Assembly (NCBI GenBank): GCA_963758205.1 | Contig: CAVWUM010000002.1 | Coordinates: 248,001-312,000, forward strand | Direction of reading: 5' to 3' | DNA from: Owenweeksia sp963758205 | GTDB lineage: Bacteria > Bacteroidota > Bacteroidia > Flavobacteriales > Schleiferiaceae | DNA length: 64,000 nucleotides | In this document: piece by piece, positions 36,354 to 46,432 of the stretch | Numbering within the stretch: the first letter of the stretch is position 1 | Layout of the letters: every line of letters starts with the position of its first letter | Notes under the pieces: generated by a model | The model's input: the letters and a program-made list of their open reading frames with translations, nothing else | What the model was told of the DNA's origin: nothing | Databases searched by the model: none | Program-made: the position numbers and the translations under genes

Positions 36354-39300
36354 ATGAAGAAATTATTACTACTGGCATTAGTAAGTCTTTTTATCAATGC
36401 TACAGGCCAGCAAACGGTGCTCTTTCACGAAAATTTTGATTTGCCATCCGGCCCGGATAGTGTTAGCAGCGGCTACACAGGCAGCCCGAATATCAATAAA
36501 TGGAATGACACTACCTTTCTATCTACATCACCTACGCAGTCATACCACGCCAGTGGTACTGTTAGCGGTACACAAGTGTATTTTGAAACGCAGAGCTTTA
36601 GCACCATTGGTGCCAATGCTGTTTATCTGTCATTCAATCACATTGCTAAAATTTACTTCCTGAATAGTTGTAAAGTTTATTTTTCTATAAATAATGGCGC
36701 AAACTGGAACCAGGTCACTTCTTCAAATTATTTAGGAAACTCCGTCAATTTCATAAGTCAATCTGAGTTTAGTGAAGCCTCCTATTTTCCTCAGGGAAAC
36801 CTCTGGCAGTTTCAAACCAATAGTACTCCTCAGCCCTCATGGTGGATTAGTGAGCTTTTTGACATATCCTCCCTGGTTCAATCAACTTCGGGTACCGGCT
36901 ACCCACAGGTTAAACTGAGGTTTGTGGCTCAATTTACCAACACACCGGTTACGGGCTTTCAGGCAGGTTGGTTTATTGATGATATTAAAGTAATTGGTGC
37001 GCCATGTGAAATTGAAGAACCTAAAATCTCTTTTATAACTGTAGGTTCTTCTTGCACAGCAAAGCTATTATCCGGGAGCTATGAGTATTCCCCAACTTTT
37101 AGCAGACAGTCTCAATTTAATATTACGGACAATGTACAGGTTGATTCAGTTAGAGTAGTTGAGATAGTAAATAGTGGTAGCCCCCAATATACCCGACTTA
37201 CAAATCCTGGAAATATATATACACACCAGTTTAGTGGATATGCCTTAAATGATACTGTGAAGTGGGCTGTAGAGGCCTATGATACCTGTGGAAATATAGG
37301 CCGTTTTCCATCTACGGGTTACTACACCTTTAACTTAGAAAATCCCATTCAAAAATGTGATGGAGGCACATGCGCAGAGTCTCACAATTTAATTGATTCA
37401 TTTCCCTGGAAACAGGATTTTGACGGCCCTGGCTGGATTGCGGGTAATGGCAGTCATGGTAGTAATCGTGGTAGTTATCCTTTAGATGAATTTTATGAGT
37501 TCAGTCCTTCCATTAATTCCTTGCAGGGATGGTCTGTAAATGATGGAACAACGTCCACGGTTGCAACGGGCCCTGTTGGCGATCATACTACAGGTACCGG
37601 AAAATATCTGTATTCTGAATTCACCAATATCATAGGCCCTTCATTAGCTTTTTTCACCTTACCATGTATAGATATTCGGGATTCATCGCATCTTGTTTTC
37701 TCCTTTTACTATCATATGTATGGTTCGGATATAGATAAAATACGGGTGGATATAGATACCACACCTGGGATGACCCCTGACTGGAATATCGAACTAAAAA
37801 TTTTAAGGGAGCAGCAGAGTTCGGGAAATGATGTTTGGAAAAAAGCAACTATAAACCTTGAGCCATTTAGGGGTAAGATTGTGAAACTTCGAATTATGGG
37901 ACAGGGGCTTGATATTAATCAGGGAGTAGCCGATATAGCTATTGATGATATTGAAATTGTAGCTGCCCCACCCAGCGATGTAGCGCTGTTTAGCCTTATG
38001 TCACCAGATAATGAACCATGTAAAGGTTCCACCGGACTGCCGGTAACTATAGCACTTGCTAATAAAGGCCATGAAGCCTTACCAACTATCCCCGTTGCTT
38101 ACCAGCTCAATAATGGAACTATAGTTAGAGACACCATTATTAACACCACTGCGGGACTTACGGATACCCTCACATTCTCATTTGCTCAAAACCTCAGTTT
38201 TAATCCTGCAGTAGCACATACATTTAAAGTGTGGAGTGAGCTTAGCGGGGATGCTGACTTGAGCTCGGATACTTTGGTGCTAAACATTCCTATCCTCAAT
38301 GATCGATTTATAAATATTTTCCCCTATTTCGAGAATTTTGAGCAGTCCGCGGTATCATCAAACGGGATTGGCAATTTAAACACTACTAAATGGACCGGGG
38401 GTAGTTTTGACACCACACAACCCGCCTGGTTTGTGGTTTCCGGTAATTTTAGCAATGCTATCTATGGCCCACCTGCGGCATTAGGTATCAATAAAAAAGC
38501 CCTTACCCTAAAAACTTCGCCACAGTCGCCCACTGCCAATGCCTTTCTTATTTCCGGTTGTATTGATCTTACCAATGTTGCTAATCCTCAACTGGCATTT
38601 CAATACCACATGAACAGCTCTAACCAGTTTGAAATAATGGTAAGAGAGGAAGGCGGACAGTGGAATATATTCAGTATGCCAAACCCGCCAGGCAATGTTT
38701 TTAAAGAGCTAATGCAGGGGTTCAGACTTGACTTATCTGCTTATGGCGGAAAAAAGATCAGGATAGCTTTCAGAGGTTTCCCCGGAAATGACTATTCCGG
38801 AACTATTGATGATATACTCATCTCTCAAAAGCCAAATACTGATCTTGCCCTGAGATATGTAGAATTGGATAGATTCAACGAAGGGCAAACTTCCTATGCT
38901 GCACCTAAAGTGCACTTTACTTCATGGGGCCTACGTAATTCAAGTCTTTCGTATTACTCCAAACTTCACGTAAAGCTCATAAACAAATGCGACCCGATTG
39001 CTCCTGCTATATTTGGTAAAAGTGATTCAACACTTTTATGGTCCATACAATATAATCCTGATGGTACCATAAATTATCCAGCTCTTAAATTTTCACAAAA
39101 CATCCCTGCCGGAGAATATCAGGCCAAATATTGGTTGGAAACAGTTGGCGATGCTTTACATGTTAATGACACGGCATATCAGGATGTGGTTTGCCAGCCC
39201 ATAGCAGCGCTCCCCTATTTTAATGATTTTGAGGCATGTGAAACAGATGTTTATCTCAGAGGAAAAAACAATCAGTGGGAAGTTGCTGAGCCACTAAAGC

Positions 39301-40931
39301 CCGGGTTTACCTCAGCCCACAGTGGGGTGAGAGCGGCAATCACCAATGCAGATACAAATACCGCTATAGCTCCCGGAACAGGTATAGAAGTGCTAGAGCT
39401 ACCCGGAATGCTTGGTTTGGATACTTTATACGATGCCGAGTTAAGACTATGGCACAACTTTGACTTTGGCTCCAACGGTGCTTATGGCGTAGTACAAATA
39501 TTAGATGGCCAGTTTTATAAAGACATGTATAACCCTATTATTCTAGGGGTAAACTGGCGAAACCTTTGGTCGCCAGTAAACAACCCTAATTTTAATTACG
39601 GAATAACAGGTAGTTCCAATGGCTGGGTGTATTCCAGCTACCCATTGGGTGAGTTTAAGGATACAGGAATTAAATACATCAGGTTTTTAACGTTTGCCAA
39701 TGGCGTTCCCGGTTGGGCTGTAGATGATATCGAAGTTTTTGTACCACCTCAAAATTCAGGTTCACCCAGATATTTATCATTTACCAGCAATGCGCCCAAA
39801 GCGGGTAATAATGCCGTTGCTATAAAAATAAGAAACACGGCTGCCGCTCCGCTAGACGAGGTAGTTGTGTTTATTAAAGAGTCCGGTAATACTCTTTTGC
39901 AGGAGAAGCTGACATTTACGTCTCCCATACCCGGTGGTAACACCCGTACAGTGTCTTTATCTCAACCACTACCTCTAAATACAAATATGAGTGAGTTACT
40001 GATTTACACCCAGCGACCAAATAATGCACAGGATGCGGTGCCTACAGATGATACCTTAAAGCTGGCTCTGCAATTTTTACCCGAAGTGGATAGCCTGCCA
40101 CAATGTTTTGATTTTGAAAACAGCAATTCATTGTTGGCTTTTGACCCCAATATTGGAGGATTTGACACTACCTGGATGAGGGGTGTTCCTGCTAAAAATG
40201 TAATTAATACGGCCTACAGCGGCACCAATGCCTGGTTTACGGCTCAGGGCGATTACAGCCGATTGCTCAACAAATTTCTTTACACCCCATTCTATGACAT
40301 ATCAGATAACTCATGCTACCGCCTGAGCTTTTGGCAAAACTTTGATACCGAGAAAAACTTTGACGGTGGAAATGTGGAATTCTCTCTGGACTCAGGACTT
40401 ACATGGCAAACCCTGGGAACATACAGCAGCACGGACTCCCTATGGTATAATACCCAATATGTACAGTCACTGGATTTGGTAAAGCCGGGCTTTAGTGGTA
40501 GCTCTGCCGGATGGCAATTGGCGCAAAACGAGTTTAAAGCCTTTGGCAACCCCGCTACCATACAATTCCGTTTCAGGTTTGCATCTAATGCGGATATATC
40601 CGGTGAGGGTTGGGCTATTGATGATGTTTGCCTGGAGCCTATTATAGGTGGCTGCCAAACCATAGGTTTAGATGTGGAGCCCACTTCAGTTGCGCTTGCC
40701 TCGCTTTACCCCGTACCTGCTAAAACTGCCATTACGCTTAGCACCAGCTTCAAAGGCACTCATAACCTTGCTATTTATGATCAACGCGGGGCCTTGCTAA
40801 AAAGGTGGAGTGAGGAGCTAAGTAGTGATGTAGTCAGCAAAATAAATATCGAAAAGTTACCTGCCGGAGTGTATTGGCTTCAGATAGAAAACGAAGCCGA
40901 GCCTATAATTCTGAAGTTTATCAGAAACTAA
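36354..40931 (+). CDS. Giant T9SS surface protein with five jelly-roll (choice-of-anchor/MAM-like) modules
   Basis: 1525 residues. The signal peptide (LLLALVSLFINATGQQ) is followed by five repeated modules of roughly 290-320 residues. Each contains an F-x-N/D-F-D/E opening (HENFDLPS, KQDFDGPGW, FENFEQSA, YFNDFEACE, CFDFENSNS) and closes with a variant of W-x-I/V-D-D-I (WFIDDIKV, IAIDDIEI, GTIDDILI, WAVDDIEVF, WAIDDVCLE, near residues 209, 528, 817, 1122 and 1420). This is the pattern of concanavalin-like jelly-roll domains such as choice-of-anchor J and MAM. CARDB-like linkers stand between them. The end is a T9SS sorting domain (LYPVPAKTAITLSTSF). It is likely an adhesin or matrix protein. 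Confidence 0.88.
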   Translation: MKKLLLLALVSLFINATGQQTVLFHENFDLPSGPDSVSSGYTGSPNINKWNDTTFLSTSPTQSYHASGTVSGTQVYFETQSFSTIGANAVYLSFNHIAKIYFLNSCKVYFSINNGANWNQVTSSNYLGNSVNFISQSEFSEASYFPQGNLWQFQTNSTPQPSWWISELFDISSLVQSTSGTGYPQVKLRFVAQFTNTPVTGFQAGWFIDDIKVIGAPCEIEEPKISFITVGSSCTAKLLSGSYEYSPTFSRQSQFNITDNVQVDSVRVVEIVNSGSPQYTRLTNPGNIYTHQFSGYALNDTVKWAVEAYDTCGNIGRFPSTGYYTFNLENPIQKCDGGTCAESHNLIDSFPWKQDFDGPGWIAGNGSHGSNRGSYPLDEFYEFSPSINSLQGWSVNDGTTSTVATGPVGDHTTGTGKYLYSEFTNIIGPSLAFFTLPCIDIRDSSHLVFSFYYHMYGSDIDKIRVDIDTTPGMTPDWNIELKILREQQSSGNDVWKKATINLEPFRGKIVKLRIMGQGLDINQGVADIAIDDIEIVAAPPSDVALFSLMSPDNEPCKGSTGLPVTIALANKGHEALPTIPVAYQLNNGTIVRDTIINTTAGLTDTLTFSFAQNLSFNPAVAHTFKVWSELSGDADLSSDTLVLNIPILNDRFINIFPYFENFEQSAVSSNGIGNLNTTKWTGGSFDTTQPAWFVVSGNFSNAIYGPPAALGINKKALTLKTSPQSPTANAFLISGCIDLTNVANPQLAFQYHMNSSNQFEIMVREEGGQWNIFSMPNPPGNVFKELMQGFRLDLSAYGGKKIRIAFRGFPGNDYSGTIDDILISQKPNTDLALRYVELDRFNEGQTSYAAPKVHFTSWGLRNSSLSYYSKLHVKLINKCDPIAPAIFGKSDSTLLWSIQYNPDGTINYPALKFSQNIPAGEYQAKYWLETVGDALHVNDTAYQDVVCQPIAALPYFNDFEACETDVYLRGKNNQWEVAEPLKPGFTSAHSGVRAAITNADTNTAIAPGTGIEVLELPGMLGLDTLYDAELRLWHNFDFGSNGAYGVVQILDGQFYKDMYNPIILGVNWRNLWSPVNNPNFNYGITGSSNGWVYSSYPLGEFKDTGIKYIRFLTFANGVPGWAVDDIEVFVPPQNSGSPRYLSFTSNAPKAGNNAVAIKIRNTAAAPLDEVVVFIKESGNTLLQEKLTFTSPIPGGNTRTVSLSQPLPLNTNMSELLIYTQRPNNAQDAVPTDDTLKLALQFLPEVDSLPQCFDFENSNSLLAFDPNIGGFDTTWMRGVPAKNVINTAYSGTNAWFTAQGDYSRLLNKFLYTPFYDISDNSCYRLSFWQNFDTEKNFDGGNVEFSLDSGLTWQTLGTYSSTDSLWYNTQYVQSLDLVKPGFSGSSAGWQLAQNEFKAFGNPATIQFRFRFASNADISGEGWAIDDVCLEPIIGGCQTIGLDVEPTSVALASLYPVPAKTAITLSTSFKGTHNLAIYDQRGALLKRWSEELSSDVVSKINIEKLPAGVYWLQIENEAEPIILKFIRN

Positions 40932-40948
40932 TAAAACTAAAATAGAAC

Positions 40949-40990
40949 AAAGGCCCGCTTAACATTTGTGCCAGGCGGGCCTTTTTATTT
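40949..40990. terminator. Terminator after the giant T9SS gene
   Basis: AAAGGCCCGC (40949-40958) pairs with GCGGGCCTTT (40975-40984), 16-base loop, then TTTATTTTGTT. It lies between convergent genes. Confidence 0.85.
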
Positions 40991-41013
40991 TGTTTAAGTT
41001 CTTTAAAGTGAAG

Positions 41014-41295
41014 TTATTTTACCACTTCAACCCCACGCCAAAAAGCCACATAGCCTTCTATTTTATCGGCCAATGCTTTGGTTTTTGGATAATACCAGGC
41101 TGCATCAGGATTTTCATCGCCATTAACTTTTATGGTATAGTATGAAGCCTCACCCTTCCAGGGACAAGTGGTGTGAGTTTCTGTCTCTTCAAAAAACTCC
41201 TTTTTGATGGACTCCGGAGGAAAATAGTGATTGTTTTCTACTACTATCGTTTTATCGCTTTCGGCCAACACCTGGCCTTTCCAAATTGCTTTCAT
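41014..41295 (-). CDS. DUF427 domain protein
   Basis: 93 residues, the usual size. Family marks are MKAIWKGQVLAESDKTIVVENNHYFPPESI, then THTTCPWKGEASYYTI and a C-terminal VAFWRGVEV. The domain is common in bacteria and fungi; its function is unknown. The gene stands alone with its own short upstream region and is not linked to the two-component genes that follow on the same strand. Confidence 0.92.
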   Translation of the reverse strand: MKAIWKGQVLAESDKTIVVENNHYFPPESIKKEFFEETETHTTCPWKGEASYYTIKVNGDENPDAAWYYPKTKALADKIEGYVAFWRGVEVVK

Positions 41296-41392
41296 ATTTA
41301 ACTTTTGTTTTAGCCAAAGTTAAGCTACATCAAAAGGTCATCTGGCTATAAGCCAATTGTGTAAATCAATATAAAATTTTAGGAAAGGGTGC

Positions 41393-41794
41393 TCAGGAAA
41401 GCTCCCATAAAGTAAGGGACAGCTCCTCGTAAGTGATGGGCTTTATTTTAAAATCGCTCACCTCGCTATAATTTTTTGCGCGCTCACGATCTCTGAAATC
41501 AATGCTGGAAGTAACCAAATAAATATGTACGGGCTTTGCGAGCTGCTCGCGGATGGCCATAAACTCTTCCATAAAGCCCCACCCGTCTAAAACCGGCATA
41601 TTAAGGTCTAAAAGGATTACATCCGGTAAATCCGATGCACTATTGATTTTGCTTTTCAGGTAGTTGATACCCTCTTTGCCATCATTAAAAAAAGATACCC
41701 TGCTAAAAGTATCCCTGTGCTCTAAAGTTTTTTTGATTGTAAACTGATATACCTGATCGTCATCAATAACACATAAGTGTTTCTTTCCACTCAT
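41393..41794 (-). CDS. Stand-alone response regulator receiver protein
   Basis: 133 residues that consist of one receiver domain only. The acidic pocket is VIDDDQ, the phospho-acceptor Asp is in VILLDLNMPVLDGWG, and the Lys is in SDFKIKPITYEEL. There is no output domain. It begins nine bases after the histidine kinase stop, so the two are one operon and probably partners. Such receivers in Bacteroidota act by protein contact or pass phosphate on; the output is unknown. Confidence 0.92.
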   Translation of the reverse strand: MSGKKHLCVIDDDQVYQFTIKKTLEHRDTFSRVSFFNDGKEGINYLKSKINSASDLPDVILLDLNMPVLDGWGFMEEFMAIREQLAKPVHIYLVTSSIDFRDRERAKNYSEVSDFKIKPITYEELSLTLWELS

Positions 41795-41803
41795 ACTCTC
41801 TAC

Positions 41804-43003
41804 TCAATTAAAATTCAGGCTCACGGTAGTACCGCAGCCTACTTCAGTTTCCAAATGTACATCACCACCTATTGACTTCATCCGATTTTTTACCTGAAAA
41901 AGCCCTACCCCACGGGTATCCGGCTGAGAATGAAAGGTTTGAAAAAGCCCGAACAACCGCTGCTCCTGCCCTTTAAAGTCAATTCCCGAACCATTGTCAT
42001 GCACTCTGATTATCCTCTTACCATTTTGCTTAAAGGCAGAAATATTAATTTCCGGCTTCCTCCCTTCAAATTTGAATTTTATGCTGTTTGATACCAGTTG
42101 TGTTAAAACCATCTTCAGCAGTTCAGATGGTATTTTCCAATCCGAAGTATCGTATGCTTCAAAGCCTATCGTTACATCTTCCTTTTTGTATTCAGATTGG
42201 AGGTCATTAATAATACTTTGTATGATGCCATCAATATGTTCATCACTAACACCATCCGATTTTTGCAGGCAACTATTTAATTCTGTTCCCGAATTATGTA
42301 TGGTGCCTAATATCGAATTAATGCTTGCCTTGAGTCCATTCAAAATTTCCGGATCTATAGTTGAATCTTCAGATTTTTCCAGTAATCCTAAAAGATTTGA
42401 GATATTAATAGCCGGGGCCCTAAGATCATGAGAAACAACGCGGGCGGCCTTTTTCAGTTCATCATTTTGGCTTCGCAGTTGCAACTGTGCCTCGCTTAAG
42501 CCCGATTTATGGCGCTCCAGCTCAGTTATGTCATGAAGCTCTAACATATATTGTTTTTGGCTACCACTATTGTGAAAGTTTACCGGCACCGCTGCTATTT
42601 GCACATGCCTTGTTTCTCCTTTAAGATTGATATCACCAAGCAGGTCAATGGCCAGATCTGCCTTAGCAGCTTGCAGCTTCTTCTGCAAATCCCTCAGCGT
42701 TGTTGCATTAAACAGCTTTAAATCCTTTAGCTGGAGATGATTATTGCGTGTAGTGAGGTCAACTTCAAGCCAGTTTTTAAAACTGTTGTTGGCGTCAATC
42801 AAATTCAGATTTTCATCAACAAGCAACCTTCCTAAAGTACCAATTTCAAACGCGGCAATAAACCTTTCGCGCGCCTCTAATAATGGCAGAGTTACAACCG
42901 TAGGACTTGCTGGTTTAAAAGTTTTATCTGCAATATGATTTTTGGAAATGCTGAATGCCTGGCGCACGGAGGCACCATGTTGGTGAGAGAGTGGTAGAGT
43001 CAT
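41804..43003 (-). CDS. PAS-type sensor histidine kinase
   Basis: 399 residues, no membrane helix. A PAS-like domain lies at about residues 50-165 (FEIGTLGRLLVDENLNLIDAN ... KQYMLELHDITELERH). The H-box is RVVSHDLRAPAINISNLLGL. The ATPase part has the N-box VSNSIKFKFEGRK, G1 DNGSGIDF and G2 GVGLFQVKNRMKSIGGD. It lies upstream of the receiver gene in one operon. The architecture and H-box are like those of the kinase at 12752-13858, so the two are probably related members of one family. Confidence 0.92.
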   Translation of the reverse strand: MTLPLSHQHGASVRQAFSISKNHIADKTFKPASPTVVTLPLLEARERFIAAFEIGTLGRLLVDENLNLIDANNSFKNWLEVDLTTRNNHLQLKDLKLFNATTLRDLQKKLQAAKADLAIDLLGDINLKGETRHVQIAAVPVNFHNSGSQKQYMLELHDITELERHKSGLSEAQLQLRSQNDELKKAARVVSHDLRAPAINISNLLGLLEKSEDSTIDPEILNGLKASINSILGTIHNSGTELNSCLQKSDGVSDEHIDGIIQSIINDLQSEYKKEDVTIGFEAYDTSDWKIPSELLKMVLTQLVSNSIKFKFEGRKPEINISAFKQNGKRIIRVHDNGSGIDFKGQEQRLFGLFQTFHSQPDTRGVGLFQVKNRMKSIGGDVHLETEVGCGTTVSLNFN

Positions 43004-43150
43004 TTTTTTGAGTTAGAGAAGTTTAAATGTAATAGAAAAATTTAAAGTTGTATCATCCGGCTAAACTTATTTAAACAAAATTGCATTTCCAGCCAGTTTT
43101 GTAATACTCTCATTTAAAGAAACTTTAGGTTTCTCCTACATTTATCAATA

Positions 43151-43186
43151 AAAAAAGCGGTGAACCAAAATGTGGCTCACCGCTTT
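43151..43186 (-). terminator. Terminator for the fasciclin gene
   Basis: AAAGCGGTGA (43154-43163) pairs with TCACCGCTTT (43177-43186). Read on the minus strand the stem is followed by a T run, so it ends transcription of the fasciclin gene. Confidence 0.8.
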
Positions 43187-43209
43187 CAACCAAACTTAAC
43201 CTACTATTT

Positions 43210-43767
43210 TTAGGGTAGCAATACCGTATCAATAACGTGTATCACACCATTACTTTGATATACATCTGCAATGGTTACCGTTGCAACATTACCAGCAGCA
43301 TCCTTAATCATAACTTTACCCTCCTTAGCCATTAAGGTTAGGGTGCCTCCCTGAACTGTTTTTACGGTTGCTTTTCCGTCTCCTTTTTTAATGGCATCTT
43401 TTACGGCCTTGGCATCCCACTTACCCGCCACCACATGGTAGGTAAGTACAGCGGTAAGCTTTTCCTTATTATCTGCTTCAAGCAAACTTTCCACTGTGCC
43501 TTCCGGTAATTTTTCAAATGCGGCATTAGTTGGAGCAAATACAGTAAACGGTCCTTCTCCCTGAAGTGTCTCAACCAAACCAGCGGCCTTTACTGCGGCT
43601 ACCAAAGTGGTATGATCTTTAGATTTGCTGGCATTCTCCACTATAGTCTTTTTTGGACTCATGGGTGCCCCACCCACCATAGGATCTTTTTGTGCCATGC
43701 CTGAGGAGGTAAAGGCAAAAAATAGAGCAGTGGCTCCAATAACTTTCAAAAAACCTGACTTAATCAT
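43210..43767 (-). CDS. Fasciclin (FAS1) domain secreted protein
   Basis: 185 residues. A signal peptide ends near SSGMAQ. One FAS1 domain has both conserved blocks: GPFTVFAPTNAAFEKLPEG (H1) and, at the end, NGVIHVIDTVLLP (H2), with the YH motif in LTYHVVAGK. The domain mediates adhesion in animals; in bacteria it is a common envelope protein of uncertain role. The fold is complete in size. There is no T9SS signal, so it probably stays in the periplasm. Confidence 0.95.
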   Translation of the reverse strand: MIKSGFLKVIGATALFFAFTSSGMAQKDPMVGGAPMSPKKTIVENASKSKDHTTLVAAVKAAGLVETLQGEGPFTVFAPTNAAFEKLPEGTVESLLEADNKEKLTAVLTYHVVAGKWDAKAVKDAIKKGDGKATVKTVQGGTLTLMAKEGKVMIKDAAGNVATVTIADVYQSNGVIHVIDTVLLP

Positions 43768-43921
43768 TTTATTATTATTTAATGGTTTGTATTGGTGATA
43801 TGTACGAATAGTTTGATAACCAAAGATGTGCGGAAGATCAAAATAAACCTCAAAACCTTTTAAATCAACTCTTTAAATTATGTAAGACTGAATTACATCA
43901 ACTTTTACAAGGTTATAATCT

Positions 43922-43952
43922 TTGAACAACCTATGAATATTGGCTACATTTG
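43922..43952 (+). promoter_or_regulatory. Bacteroidota-type promoter for the E1 gene
   Basis: TTG at 43922-43924 and TACATTTG at 43945-43952 match the consensus with 20 bases between. It also shows that a TTG at 43950 is not the start codon; ATG 43980 is 28 bases downstream of the element. Confidence 0.65.
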
Positions 43953-43979
43953 CAGTCCGTTATTTTAAACATTCTGAAT

Positions 43980-46394
43980 ATGAGCGATACCCGCACCCAG
44001 TCGAGCAATGAGATAAGTTATGATGAGCTGAAAGAGGTTTTTCTTAACGATTATAAACTGGCTATAGAGAGCCGCGAAGCCAGCTTGATAGGACGCAGGG
44101 AAGTTTTAACCGGAAAGGCCAAATTTGGCATTTTTGGTGATGGTAAGGAAGTAGCACAGATTGCCTGGGCAAAGGCTTTTAAAGACGGGGATTTCCGCTC
44201 CGGCTACTACCGCGATCAAACCTTTATGATGGCCATTGACCAGCTCAATACCCAGCAGTTTTTTGCCAGCCTTTACGCTGATACCAATCATGAAAATGAG
44301 CCCGCCTCTGCCGGAAGGCAAATGAACGGGCACTTTGCCACCCAGAGTCTGGATGAAAACGGAGAGTGGAAAGACCTGACTGCTCAAAAAAATTCCTCGG
44401 CCGACATCTCACCCACTGCCGGACAAATGCCGCGCTTACTCGGTTTGGCCGAGGCCTCCAAGGTTTATCGAGAAAATAAGGGGCTGGAAGATTTTAAGAA
44501 ATTCAGTAAAAATGGTGATGAAATAGCCTGGGGTACTATTGGCAATGCCTCTACCTCTGAAGGTTTGTTTTTTGAAACCATTAATGCTGCCGGTGTTTTG
44601 CAGGTGCCCATGGTAATCTCAGTTTGGGATGACGACTACGGTATTTCCGTACACGCCAAATACCAAACTACCAAAGAAAATATATCTGAAATCCTAAAAG
44701 GGTTTCAAAAAGGTGAAGACACCAATGGTTATGAAATTCTCACCGTAAAGGGTTGGGATTACAGTAGCCTGGTTTCTACCTACCAAAAGGCTGCAAGAAT
44801 TGCACGTGAGCAACATGTGCCTGTTTTAGTGCACGTTACAGAACTTACCCAGCCGCAGGGCCATTCTACTTCAGGGTCGCATGAGCGCTATAAAAATGAG
44901 CAACGCCTTAGCTGGGAGCAGGATTTTGACTGTATTAAAAAGATGCGGGAGGAAATCATCCTTACTGCTGTAGCCACCGAAGAAGAACTGGATGCAATTG
45001 AAAAAGAGGCCAAAAAAGCAGCACGCGAGGCGAAAGCTGCTGCCTGGAAGGATTATCTCAATGGGATTAAAGAAGATGTGAATGCCGTTGCTTCTTTAAT
45101 AGAGCAGGCTGCTTCAGGCTCATCGGTAGCTGATGAACTTAACAATATGGCCGCCAACCTTAAGTCGGCTATGGAGCCGTTGCGTAAAGATGCCGTATCT
45201 GCGGCACGCAGGGCCATCTGGAAACTAAAGGATGTGGACAGTTCTGCGAAAGCAGAATTAAAAAACTGGTTGGAAAGCTCTTATACTACCAACTCAAACC
45301 GCTACAGCGACTATTTATATAGCCACTCCGCGCAAAGCCCCATGAATATTGAGGGCGTGGATGCCACCTATAATGACGACAGCAAGGAAGTGGATGCCCG
45401 TATTATTCTGCGCGACAACTTTGACAGACTATTGGCTGAAAGGCCGGAAGTACTGGTATTTGGTGAGGATAGCGGAAAAATCGGAGATGTAAATCAGGGG
45501 CTTGAAGGCTTACAGGATAAGCATGGCGAAGGCCGCGTGTTTGATACTGGTATTCGCGAAGCTACTATACTGGGTCAGGGAATTGGTATGGCCATGCGCG
45601 GCTTACGCCCGATTGCTGAAATCCAATACCTGGATTACCTGCTTTATGCACTGCAAATAATGAGTGATGACTTAGCTACAGTGCACTACCGAACTAAAGG
45701 CCGCCAAAAGGCACCTGTAATTGTACGTACACGTGGTCACCGCCTTGAAGGCATCTGGCACAGTGGTTCGCCTATGGGAACTATAATAAATTCTATCCGA
45801 GGAATACACGTTCTGGTACCGCGCAATATGACCAAAGCTGCCGGTTTTTACAATACTATGCTGGATAGTGATGACCCTGCACTGATTGTTGAATGCCTTA
45901 ATGGCTATCGCCTTAAGGAGAAAATGCCGGCCAACCTTGGTGAAATACGCACTCCGCTTGGTGTGGTGGAAACCATTCGTGAAGGAAGCGACCTTACACT
46001 GGTAACCTACGGAAGCAGCTGCCGCATTGCTGCTGATGCCGCTGACCTTTTAAAGGAAATGGGCATTTCCATGCAGATTATTGATGTACAGTCATTACTG
46101 CCGTTTGACAGAAACCATGATATTGTAAAGAGCTTGCAAAATACCAACAGACTAGTGGTAATGGATGAGGATGTACCCGGAGGCGCCAGTGCTTTTATTC
46201 TACAGCATATTTTAGAGGAGCAGGGCGGCTATCGCTATTTGGATAGCAAGCCAATGACGATTACCGCCAAGGCACACCGTCCGGCTTATGGAAGTGATGG
46301 GGATTATTTCTCCAAGCCTTCGGCCGATGATATAGTGGAAGCGGTTTATGGTATGATGTACGAGGCCGATCCGGCACAATTTCCAGCTATTTAA
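43980..46394 (+). CDS. 2-oxoacid dehydrogenase E1, fused alpha and beta subunits
   Basis: 804 residues. The alpha half carries the thiamine diphosphate region IGNASTSEGLFFETINAAGV and VWDDDYGISVHAKYQTT. The beta half starts about residue 485 and has EVLVFGEDSGKIGDVNQGL, DTGIREATILGQGIGMAMRG and LRPIAEIQYLDYL, plus a C-terminal transketolase-like part (GSDLTLVTYGSSCRIA). Between them is an Ala/Lys/Glu-rich helical linker. The enzyme decarboxylates branched-chain or other 2-oxoacids and hands the acyl group to E2 lipoyl. The fused form is common in Bacteroidota. E2 and E3 are not near. A start at 43950 would lie within the promoter and is rejected. Confidence 0.94.
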   Translation: MSDTRTQSSNEISYDELKEVFLNDYKLAIESREASLIGRREVLTGKAKFGIFGDGKEVAQIAWAKAFKDGDFRSGYYRDQTFMMAIDQLNTQQFFASLYADTNHENEPASAGRQMNGHFATQSLDENGEWKDLTAQKNSSADISPTAGQMPRLLGLAEASKVYRENKGLEDFKKFSKNGDEIAWGTIGNASTSEGLFFETINAAGVLQVPMVISVWDDDYGISVHAKYQTTKENISEILKGFQKGEDTNGYEILTVKGWDYSSLVSTYQKAARIAREQHVPVLVHVTELTQPQGHSTSGSHERYKNEQRLSWEQDFDCIKKMREEIILTAVATEEELDAIEKEAKKAAREAKAAAWKDYLNGIKEDVNAVASLIEQAASGSSVADELNNMAANLKSAMEPLRKDAVSAARRAIWKLKDVDSSAKAELKNWLESSYTTNSNRYSDYLYSHSAQSPMNIEGVDATYNDDSKEVDARIILRDNFDRLLAERPEVLVFGEDSGKIGDVNQGLEGLQDKHGEGRVFDTGIREATILGQGIGMAMRGLRPIAEIQYLDYLLYALQIMSDDLATVHYRTKGRQKAPVIVRTRGHRLEGIWHSGSPMGTIINSIRGIHVLVPRNMTKAAGFYNTMLDSDDPALIVECLNGYRLKEKMPANLGEIRTPLGVVETIREGSDLTLVTYGSSCRIAADAADLLKEMGISMQIIDVQSLLPFDRNHDIVKSLQNTNRLVVMDEDVPGGASAFILQHILEEQGGYRYLDSKPMTITAKAHRPAYGSDGDYFSKPSADDIVEAVYGMMYEADPAQFPAI

Positions 46395-46432
46395 TTTTTA
46401 AAGAAAACCACTTGGAGAATTCACAACCCAGG

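Noticed and set aside
27089..40931. T9SS machinery locus
   Set aside because: Only cargo proteins with sorting domains are present. No por/spr/gld component genes are seen.
43950..43980. TTG start at 43950 for the E1 gene
   Set aside because: It lies within the -7 promoter element, so it would not be transcribed; ATG 43980 fits.
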